From Actinomycetota bacterium (GTDB taxonomy: Bacteria; Actinomycetota; Actinomycetes; Streptosporangiales; Streptosporangiaceae), in contig QGUZ01000231.1 of assembly GCA_003242605.1 (NCBI GenBank), positions 1 through 7,906 on the forward strand: a stretch of 7,906 nt of DNA. Direction: 5' to 3'. The position numbers and the translations under genes were made by a program. Below, in pieces: positions 1 to 5,255 of this stretch; the stretch's first letter is position 1, and the number at the start of each line of letters is the position of its first letter. A model generated the notes under the pieces. That model made no database searches. It was not told where the DNA came from and was given only the letters and a program-made list of their open reading frames with translations.

Positions 1-100
1 GGTCGTGCTGTACAGCGCGCCCGTGGGCAAGGTCTGGCTGAACGGCCTGCGCGACACCTGGAACGGATTCATCTTCTGGCTGGTCGGACTGTTCTCGTGA
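1..100 (+). CDS. steA: SteA-like protein, C-terminal end only (5' part outside window)
   Basis: Only the last 32 codons are present, read from base 2 to the TGA at 98-100. The visible end contains SAPVGKVWLNGLRDTWNGF and closes with a short hydrophobic stretch rich in Phe, Trp and Leu, which looks like a C-terminal membrane segment. Identification rests mostly on the neighbour: in Actinobacteria the gene directly upstream of mctB/steB (Rv1698 type) is normally steA (Rv1697 type), a membrane-anchored protein of the division site related to thiamin pyrophosphokinase folds. In Corynebacterium, SteA works with SteB in daughter-cell separation. The stop overlaps the GTG start of the next gene (GTGA at 97-100), so the two are translationally coupled. 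The fragment alone is too short to prove the family. Confidence 0.75.
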   Translation, partial: VVLYSAPVGKVWLNGLRDTWNGFIFWLVGLFS

Positions 101-1068
101 TCGATTTCCGGTATCACCTCGTCTCCATCGTCGCGATCTTCCTCGCGCTCACCGTGGGGATCGTGATGGGCAGCACCGTGCTGCAGGATCCGCTGATCAA
201 GTCGGCCGAGGAGACCACCGCGCAGCTGCGCCAGAACAACGAGGAGTTCCGGCAGGAGAACACCGAGCTGCGGCAGCGGGAGGCCGGGTACGACGCGTTC
301 GTCACCGCCACTGGCCCGACGCTGCTGCGCGGCATGCTCGCCGGCGAGCGGGTCGTGGTCGTCGAGGCGCCGGGCGCCGCGTCCGACATGCGCGGCCCGG
401 TCACCGAGGTGCTCACCGCCGCCGGGGCCACGGTCACCGGCTGGCTCACCCTCACCGACAAGTACCTCGCCGCCGACCAGGCCGGGCTCGTCGACCAGCT
501 CGCCACCACGCTCAAGCCGGCCGAGGTCGCCTTCCCCGAGCAGGCCGGGCCGCATGACAAGGCGGCGCTGGTGCTGGCGCACGCGCTCCTCACCACCGAG
601 GCGGGCGAGACGGGCGAGAAGGACGCCGGGGCGCTCGGCGTGCTCGGCGGCTTCGCCGACGCCGGGCTGGTCAACGTCGACGACGAGCCCGAGACGCGCG
701 CCGGGGCCGCGATCCTGCTCGCCCCCGCCGAGGCGTACGAGGGCCGTGGCGCCGAGGAGCGGACCGCCGCGGTCGTCTCCCTCGCCACGGCGCTCGACGC
801 CGCGGGCCGGGGCGCGGTGGTCGCCGGAACGCTCGCCGCGACCGGTAACGGCGGCGTGATCAGCGCGATCCGTGACTCCGGGGAGGTCGCCGGCAAGGTG
901 TCCACGATCGACACCCTCGACATGACCGCCGGCCGCGCCTCGCTCGTCTACGCGCTGCGCGAGCAGCTCGACGGCGGGGCGGGCCAGTACGGCATCGGCC
1001 CGGCGGCCTCCTCCTTCCTCCCCACGGCCTCGCCCACCCCGGCCCCGACGGCCGCGTCCGGCGGCTGA
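97..1068 (+). CDS. mctB: MctB/SteB family protein (copper transporter MctB type)
   Basis: The protein has 323 residues, close to the about 314 of M. tuberculosis Rv1698. It opens with the family signature MIDFRYHLVSIVAIFLALTV: a short cytoplasmic start and one membrane segment at about residues 8-27. A charged, Gln/Glu/Arg-rich coiled coil follows at about 33-63, then an alpha/beta domain, predicted extracytoplasmic, to about 300. The last 20 residues are a Pro/Ala/Ser/Thr tail. The family was described in mycobacteria as a copper-resistance channel (MctB) and in Corynebacterium as SteB, partner of SteA in cell separation. The single anchor, coiled coil and steA linkage fit the SteB role better here, because no mycolate outer membrane is expected; this is inference. 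The GTG start at 97 overlaps the steA stop and keeps the full signature. No strong ribosome-binding site is visible, consistent with coupling. Confidence 0.9.
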   Translation: MIDFRYHLVSIVAIFLALTVGIVMGSTVLQDPLIKSAEETTAQLRQNNEEFRQENTELRQREAGYDAFVTATGPTLLRGMLAGERVVVVEAPGAASDMRGPVTEVLTAAGATVTGWLTLTDKYLAADQAGLVDQLATTLKPAEVAFPEQAGPHDKAALVLAHALLTTEAGETGEKDAGALGVLGGFADAGLVNVDDEPETRAGAAILLAPAEAYEGRGAEERTAAVVSLATALDAAGRGAVVAGTLAATGNGGVISAIRDSGEVAGKVSTIDTLDMTAGRASLVYALREQLDGGAGQYGIGPAASSFLPTASPTPAPTAASGG

Positions 1069-1085
1069 CGGCCGCCGCCGCGCCG

Positions 1086-1101
1086 GCCCGCCCCGGCGGG
1101 C
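1086..1101 (+). terminator. GC-rich hairpin after mctB, possible terminator
   Basis: GCCCGC (1086-1091) pairs with GCGGGC (1096-1101) around a CCCG loop, starting 18 bases after the mctB stop. There is no T-run after it, so it is not a textbook intrinsic terminator. In such GC-rich genomes, hairpins of this type after a stop are frequent and may act with Rho or not at all. A chance hairpin is a real alternative. Confidence 0.3.
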
Positions 1102-1199
1102 GGGTAACGGTTCGTGCGCCCGTCGGCGTCGGGTGTGCGTCGCCGGTCGCGTCGCGGCGCGGGCGGTGGCAGGGTGGGCATCGCGGTGCGCCGCCCGCA

Positions 1200-1217
1200 C
1201 CGGCCCCGGCGGGCCGG
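1200..1217 (+). other. Perfect 7-bp hairpin in the mctB to MraY-like spacer
   Basis: CCGGCCC (1200-1206) pairs with GGGCCGG (1211-1217) around a CGGC tetraloop. It lies 77 bases before the GTG of the next gene, inside a 226-base gap (1069-1294) where I find no convincing promoter and no gene. It could be a leader structure or simply a product of extreme GC content. Confidence 0.3.
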
Positions 1218-1294
1218 ATCGCCGGGCACCCGCCCGCGCGGGCCGCCGTCGACCGCCGGCCCGCTCCACGGCAACCTGGCAGAAGGGACCTTCC

Positions 1295-2233
1295 GTGGCA
1301 CGTTCCCTGTCTCGCGCGCTCCTCGGCGCCGTGGCCGGCGCCGCGCTCGGCGCCGCCGCCGCCCGCGCGGCCTACGCGGCGTTCCGCCGCAGGCCCCCGG
1401 TCGGCGACGAGAAGACCTGGACCCGCACCAACCACCGCGGCGAGCCCATCACGCTGCTCGAGGGCCCCGCGTTCGTCACCGGCGCCGCGGCCGCCGCAGC
1501 GGCCGCCCCCGGCCTGCCGCCCCGCCACCGGGCCGCGGCGCTGCTCGCCGGGCTCGGCGGCGGCGTGCTCGGCGCCTACGACGACCTGTACGGCGCGACC
1601 TCGTCGAAGGGCTTCAAGGGCCACCTCGGCGCGCTGGCGCGCGGCGAGGTGACGAGCGGCGCGGTGAAGCTGCTCGGCATCGGCGCCACCGGCCTCGCCG
1701 CCGCCGCGCTCGTCTCCCGCGGCCCCGCCGACACGCTCGTCAACGGCGCGCTCGTCGCCGGGTCCGCCAACCTCGCCAACCTGTTCGACCTGCGCCCCGG
1801 ACGGGCGATCAAGGTGGGGCTGCTCACCGGGGCGCCGCTGCTCGCCGCCTCGCTGGCGAAGGCCGCCCGGGGCGACGCGGCCGGGGCGGCCGCCGCGGCG
1901 CTGACCGCGGCCCCGCTGGGCGCGGCCGTGGCGCTGCTGCCGGAGGACCTCGGCGAGCGCGCCATGCTCGGCGACGCGGGCGCCAACGCGCTCGGCGCGC
2001 TGGTCGGGCTCGCCGCCGCGGCCCGGCTGGGCCGTACCGGGCGGCTCGCCGCGCTCGGCACGGTGGTCGCGCTCACCGCCGCCTCGGAGAAGGTCAGCTT
2101 CACCAAGGTGATCGCGGCCAACCCGGTGCTCAACCGGATCGACATGTGGGGACGCCGCCCCGCGCCCGAGCCCGCGCCGCAGTCCCCCGCGGGCGAGGCC
2201 GCGCCGGCCCCGGCGGAGGCCGCCACCCCGTGA
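1295..2233 (+). CDS. Divergent MraY/WecA-superfamily (polyprenyl-phosphate sugar-1-phosphate transferase-like) membrane protein
   Basis: The protein has 312 residues and several hydrophobic, Ala/Gly/Leu-rich segments. Superfamily marks appear in order: a RTNHRGEPITLLEGPAF segment (about 44-60) resembling the substrate-loop region ahead of the Gly-rich helix; AYDD (94-97), the metal-binding Asp pair; KGFKGH (105-110); NLANLFDLRPGR (159-170), matching the N-x-x-N-x-x-D helix; and MLGDAGANALG (224-234), matching the conserved GDAG loop. Known members (MraY, WecA, TagO) transfer a sugar-1-phosphate from a UDP-sugar to undecaprenyl phosphate at the inner membrane face. The protein is shorter than MraY (about 360), and I do not see MraY's His-rich loop, so the substrate is unknown. 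I chose GTG 1295 because AGAAGGGA (1281-1288) lies 6 bases ahead; the open frame continues upstream, but that part is low-complexity. A Pro/Ala-rich tail ends the protein. The stop overlaps the next start (GTGA at 2230-2233). Confidence 0.8.
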   Translation: MARSLSRALLGAVAGAALGAAAARAAYAAFRRRPPVGDEKTWTRTNHRGEPITLLEGPAFVTGAAAAAAAAPGLPPRHRAAALLAGLGGGVLGAYDDLYGATSSKGFKGHLGALARGEVTSGAVKLLGIGATGLAAAALVSRGPADTLVNGALVAGSANLANLFDLRPGRAIKVGLLTGAPLLAASLAKAARGDAAGAAAAALTAAPLGAAVALLPEDLGERAMLGDAGANALGALVGLAAAARLGRTGRLAALGTVVALTAASEKVSFTKVIAANPVLNRIDMWGRRPAPEPAPQSPAGEAAPAPAEAATP

Positions 2234-3924
2234 GCACCACCGCGCGGCGGCTCGGGCAGGGGGTCGCCGGGGCCGCGGTCCTCATCGCGGTGATCACCAT
2301 CGCCGCCCGGGTGACCGGGTTCGGCAAGCAGCTCGCGTTCGCCCGCACGGTCGGCACCAACTGCCTGGCGACCGCCTACTACACCGCCAACCAGGTGCCG
2401 AACCTCGTGTTCGAGCTCGTCGTCGGCGGCGCGCTCGCGGGCATGGTGGTGCCCGTGCTCGCCGGGGCCGCGGCCCGCTCGCTCGGCGACGGGCCGGACG
2501 CCGCCGCGGCCCGGGCCGAGGCCGGGCGCATCGCCTCGGCGCTGCTCACCTGGGTGCTCGTGCTGCTCGTGCCGCTCGCCGTGCTCGTCGCGCTCGCGGC
2601 CGGGCCGGTGATCCGCGCCTTCACCGGCGGGGACGTGGCGGGCTGCGACACCGCCGCCGTGGTCGACGTCGCCACCCGCATGCTCGTGGTGTTCGCCCCG
2701 CAGATCCCGCTGTACGGCCTCGCCGTCGTGCTGTACGGCGTGCTGCAGGCCCACCGCCGGTTCGGCCCGCCCGCGCTCGCCCCGCTCGTGTCGAGCCTCG
2801 TGGTGATCGTCGCGTACCTGGCGTTCCCGGCGCTGAGCGGCGGGGTGCGCGACGTGGGCGCGGTCCCGGCCGCGGCCGAGCTGGTGCTGTCGGTCGGCAC
2901 CACCCTCGGCGTGCTCGCCCTCGTGCTCACCGTGGTCGGCCCGGCCGCGCGGCTGCGCCTGCCGCTGCGGCCCACGCTGCGCTTTCCCGGCGGCGTCGCG
3001 GCCCGGGTGCGCCGGCTCGCCCTCGCCGGGCTCGCCGGGCTCGTCGCCCAGCAGCTCGCCATGGCCGCGGTGATCCTGCTCGCCAACCGCGAGATCGGCG
3101 GCGGCGCGCTCGCCGCCTACAGCTTCGCCTGGGCGATCTACCAGGTGCCGTACGCGGTGCTCGCCGTGCCGATCGCCACCAGCGCCTTCCCTGCGCTGTC
3201 CGCGCAGGCGGACGGCCGGGACGGCGACCCCGAGGCGTTCGCCCGGCTCGCCGCGCAGACCACCCGGGCCGTGGTGCTCGTCTCCGGCCTCGCCGCCGGG
3301 GTGCTCGCCGCCGCGGCCGCGCCGATCGCGCAGGTGTTCATCGCGGGCATGGGCGGCAACGTGCCCGCGCCGTGGTTCGCCCGCGCCATCGCCCTGTTCG
3401 CCCCCGGCCTGATCGGCTACGGCCTCATCGCCCACCTCAGCCGCGTGCTGTACGCCACCGGGCGGGGCCGGGCCGCGGCCACCGGCACGGTCGCGGGCTG
3501 GGCCGTGGTGATCGTCGCCCAGGCGGCCTTCGCCGTCGCGCTGCCGCAGGACTGGAAGCTCGGGGGCCTGGCGGCGGGCAGCGCGGTCGGCATGACCGCC
3601 GGGGCCGCCGTGCTGCTCGCCGCCGTGATCCGAGACCGGGGCGCCCGGGCGGTCGCCGGCCTTTCCCGGGCGGTGCTCGCCGCGGCCGCGGGCGGCCTCG
3701 CCGGTTGGCTCGCCGGGGCCGGGGTCGTCGCGCTCGCCGGGGACGCCGGGGTGTGGGGGAGCGTGGTGGTGGCCGTGCTCGCCGCGGCCGCCGCCGCGGC
3801 CGCCGGGGTGGCCGTCGCCGCCGCCGCGGATCCCGGCGACGTCCGCGCCGCGCTCGCCCGCGTCCGCCGCCGGGGCGGGGGAGGATGGACCGCACGACCG
3901 TCAGGGGAGGACGCCGATGGCTGA
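2230..3924 (+). CDS. MurJ/MviN-family lipid-linked sugar flippase
   Basis: The protein has 564 residues and about 12-14 hydrophobic segments, the size and layout of the MurJ/MviN branch of the MOP exporter superfamily, which flips lipid II or related undecaprenyl-linked sugars outward. The N-terminal signature is clear: ARVTGFGKQLAFARTVGT (26-43), then NQVPNLVFELVVGGALAG (54-71) and VVPVLA. AWAIYQVPYAV (300-310) matches the family's eighth-helix region. By hand alignment to E. coli MurJ, Arg18 is kept (R27), Arg24 is Lys33, Arg52 is Phe61 and Arg270 is Ala302; actinobacterial members, as I recall them, are also divergent there. The pseudokinase extension of mycobacterial MviN is absent. The end is a short basic and Gly-rich cytoplasmic tail. 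GTG 2230 overlaps the previous stop, implying coupling; the open frame reaches further upstream but lies inside the previous gene. It may be a paralogue of the housekeeping murJ, which in Actinobacteria usually sits near oriC. Confidence 0.87.
   Translation: MSTTARRLGQGVAGAAVLIAVITIAARVTGFGKQLAFARTVGTNCLATAYYTANQVPNLVFELVVGGALAGMVVPVLAGAAARSLGDGPDAAAARAEAGRIASALLTWVLVLLVPLAVLVALAAGPVIRAFTGGDVAGCDTAAVVDVATRMLVVFAPQIPLYGLAVVLYGVLQAHRRFGPPALAPLVSSLVVIVAYLAFPALSGGVRDVGAVPAAAELVLSVGTTLGVLALVLTVVGPAARLRLPLRPTLRFPGGVAARVRRLALAGLAGLVAQQLAMAAVILLANREIGGGALAAYSFAWAIYQVPYAVLAVPIATSAFPALSAQADGRDGDPEAFARLAAQTTRAVVLVSGLAAGVLAAAAAPIAQVFIAGMGGNVPAPWFARAIALFAPGLIGYGLIAHLSRVLYATGRGRAAATGTVAGWAVVIVAQAAFAVALPQDWKLGGLAAGSAVGMTAGAAVLLAAVIRDRGARAVAGLSRAVLAAAAGGLAGWLAGAGVVALAGDAGVWGSVVVAVLAAAAAAAAGVAVAAAADPGDVRAALARVRRRGGGGWTARPSGEDADG
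3904..3910 (+). promoter_or_regulatory. Ribosome-binding site that fixes the glycosyltransferase start
   Basis: GGGGAGG at 3904-3910 lies 6 bases before ATG 3917. It sits inside the last codons of the MurJ-like gene, which supports reinitiation or coupled translation across the 8-base overlap. Confidence 0.75.
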
Positions 3925-5026
3925 AGGGCTGCGGATCGTGCTCGCGCTCGGCACGAGCGCGGGCGGCGTGGGGCGGCACGTGCGCATGCTCTGCGCCGGG
4001 CTCGCCGAGGCCGGGCACCGGGTGGTGGTGGCCGGGCCGCGCGGCACCGATGAGGCGTTCGGCTTCGGCCGGGCGGGCGCCCGCTTCGCCGAGGTCCCGA
4101 TCGGCGCCCGGCCGCACCCGCTCGACGACGCGCGGGCCGTGGCGCGGCTGCGCGCGGTCGCCGCCCGCGCGGACGTGGTGCACGCGCACGGGCTGCGCGC
4201 CGGCGCGCTCGCCGCGCTCGCGCTCACCGCCGCCCGCACCCCGCTCGTCGTCACCCTGCACAACGCCCCGCCCGCGGGCGGGCTCGCCGGGCGGATCTTC
4301 TCCGCGCTGGAGCGGATCGCGGCGCGCCGCGCCGACCTCGTGCTCACCGTCTCGGCGGACCTGGCCGCGCGCATGCGCGCCCGGGGCGCCCGCGCCGTGG
4401 AGCCCGCGGTGGTGCCGGCGCCCGGGCTCGCCCCCGCCGCGCGCCCGCCGGAGCAGGTGCGGGCCGAGCTCGCGGCCGGGACGCGGCCGATCCTGCTCAC
4501 CGTCGCCCGGCTCGCCACCCAGAAGGGGCTGGACACGCTGCTCGACGCGGCCGCCGGGCCGTACCCGGGCGAGCCGCTGTTCGTGATCGCCGGGGGCGGC
4601 CCGCTCGAACCCGAGCTGCGGGCGCGGATCCGCCGGGAGGGCCTCCCGGTGCGCCTGCTCGGCCCCCGCGACGACGTGCCGGACCTGCTGCGGGCCGCCG
4701 ACGCGGTGGTGGTGCCGAGCCGCTGGGAGGGGCAGCCGCTCGCGGTCCAGGAGGCGCTGCAGGCCGGGCTGCCGGTCGTCGCCACGGCCGTCGGCGGCAT
4801 CCCGGACCTCGTCGGCGACGCCGCGCTGCTCGTGCCCGCCGGGGACGCCGCCGCGCTGCGCGACGCGATCCGCCGCCTGCTCGCCGAGCCCGGCCTCGCC
4901 GCGCGGCTCGCCGCGGCCGCCGCCAAGCGGGGCGCCGAGCTGCCCGGCGAGCGGGAGGCGGTGGCCGCGGTGCTCCGCGGCTACCGCGCGGCGGGCGCAC
5001 CCGCCGCGGGCCCGGAGCCGCGCTGA
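3917..5026 (+). CDS. Family 4 glycosyltransferase (GT-B fold)
   Basis: The protein has 369 residues, normal for a GT4 enzyme. The N-terminal acceptor domain carries GGVGRH (16-21), the glycine loop, and VVHAHG (87-92). The C-terminal nucleotide-sugar domain has VARLATQKG (196-204), whose R198 and K203 correspond to the pair that binds the donor diphosphate, IAGGGP (224-229), LGPRDDVPDLL (248-258) and PSRWEGQPLAVQEALQAGLP (267-286), which contains the E-x7-E motif (E271, E279). No signal peptide or membrane segment is seen, so it should act in the cytoplasm or at the inner membrane face with a retaining mechanism. The ATG at 3917 has a good ribosome-binding site and overlaps the MurJ-like stop by 8 bases. 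Following a transferase-like and a flippase gene, it could add a sugar to the same lipid carrier; donor and acceptor cannot be read from the sequence. Confidence 0.9.
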   Translation: MAEGLRIVLALGTSAGGVGRHVRMLCAGLAEAGHRVVVAGPRGTDEAFGFGRAGARFAEVPIGARPHPLDDARAVARLRAVAARADVVHAHGLRAGALAALALTAARTPLVVTLHNAPPAGGLAGRIFSALERIAARRADLVLTVSADLAARMRARGARAVEPAVVPAPGLAPAARPPEQVRAELAAGTRPILLTVARLATQKGLDTLLDAAAGPYPGEPLFVIAGGGPLEPELRARIRREGLPVRLLGPRDDVPDLLRAADAVVVPSRWEGQPLAVQEALQAGLPVVATAVGGIPDLVGDAALLVPAGDAAALRDAIRRLLAEPGLAARLAAAAAKRGAELPGEREAVAAVLRGYRAAGAPAAGPEPR

Positions 5027-5059
5027 CCGGAAGCTGGACCGGAAGGTCTCGTTCGCCCC

Positions 5060-5080
5060 GGGTTTCGCATTGCGAACACC
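5060..5080. promoter_or_regulatory. 21-bp imperfect palindrome upstream of the terC promoter
   Basis: The core TTCGC-ATT-GCGAA (5064-5076) is a perfect inverted repeat, and GG (5060-5061) pairs with CC (5079-5080) outside it. It lies 34 bases after the glycosyltransferase stop and just upstream of the proposed -35 element. It could be an operator for a transcription factor, or a weak terminator of the upstream unit, although no T-run follows. I cannot assign it to a known regulator. Confidence 0.35.
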
Positions 5081-5083
5081 CGA

Positions 5084-5113
5084 TTAGGTGCGGGGAGATC
5101 CGATCTCTATACT
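5084..5113 (+). promoter_or_regulatory. Candidate sigma-70-type promoter of terC
   Basis: TATACT (5108-5113) is a near-consensus -10 box and stands out in this GC-rich sequence. A weak -35 candidate, TTAGGT (5084-5089), lies 18 bases upstream. Transcription would start at about 5119-5121, directly at the beginning of the riboswitch leader. The position between the end of one gene block and the leader of terC supports a real promoter. Confidence 0.6.
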
Positions 5114-5227
5114 GGCCGGGGTAGGAGGGGAGTATCCCTTCGCGGCAGTCCCGTCATCACGGTCGTCTCCGGACGAGCGACCCGGGGCTGTCGGTCCGCG
5201 AGGCGCGGGCGGGAGAGACCTTCGGCC
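5114..5227 (+). ncRNA. yybP-ykoY manganese riboswitch (aptamer) upstream of terC
   Basis: The leader has the conserved aptamer pieces in order: GGGGAGUA (5127-5134), CCGUCAUCACGG (5151-5162, the second Mn-binding loop region) and GAGAGACC (5213-5220). Helices can be drawn by hand: P1 5114-5121 with 5220-5227 (8 pairs, two G-U); P2 CGCGG 5141-5145 with CCGCG 5196-5200; P3 CAGUCCC 5146-5152 with GGGGCUG 5184-5190 (7 pairs, one G-U); and a terminal hairpin UCGUC-UCCG-GACGA 5163-5176. This is the yybP-ykoY layout: two stacked helical arms meeting at two conserved loops that hold Mn2+. The family is known to control TerC/Alx, MntP and similar Mn-handling proteins, and the next gene is a TerC protein. 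With the -10 box at 5108-5113, the outer 4-5 bases of the 5' P1 strand might not be transcribed. Confidence 0.88.
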
Positions 5228-5250
5228 GTTGAGTCGTGCGTGCCGGAGGT
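5218..5250 (+). promoter_or_regulatory. Candidate expression platform: anti-ribosome-binding-site hairpin
   Basis: ACCUUCGGC (5218-5226) can pair with GCCGGAGGU (5242-5250) over nine base pairs with one G-U, burying the ribosome-binding site CCGGAGG of terC. The same 5' half is the 3' strand of the aptamer's P1 helix, so the two pairings exclude each other. No T-run follows, so control of translation is more likely than termination. Mn2+ stabilising P1 would free the site (ON). The fold is drawn by hand. Confidence 0.6.
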
Positions 5251-5255
5251 GCTCT

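Noticed and set aside
1114..1294. Upstream extension of the MraY-like gene, and a frame running into the MurJ-like gene from 1114
   Set aside because: The added sequence is Arg/Gly/Pro/Ala low complexity and lacks a ribosome-binding site, whereas AGAAGGGA precedes GTG 1295, and the MurJ-like family signature begins just after GTG 2230.
3017..3050. Short tandem CTCGCCGGG copies in the MurJ-like gene
   Set aside because: They simply encode a Leu-Ala-Gly-rich membrane helix with the favoured codons.
1576..3435. Long open frame of 619 codons on the minus strand
   Set aside because: It lies opposite two well-supported membrane protein genes, its translation is rich in Gly, Glu, His and Arg without any family motif, and such frames arise from the GC-biased third positions of the real genes.
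5025..5045. GACCGGAAG repeated at a 12-base interval just after the glycosyltransferase stop
   Set aside because: Only two 9-base copies, one of which overlaps the stop codon; too little to call a regulatory repeat.
5088..5255. Earlier GTG start for the TerC protein at 5088
   Set aside because: It would lie upstream of the -10 box and translate the riboswitch; the added 56 residues are not membrane-like, and a good ribosome-binding site precedes GTG 5256.
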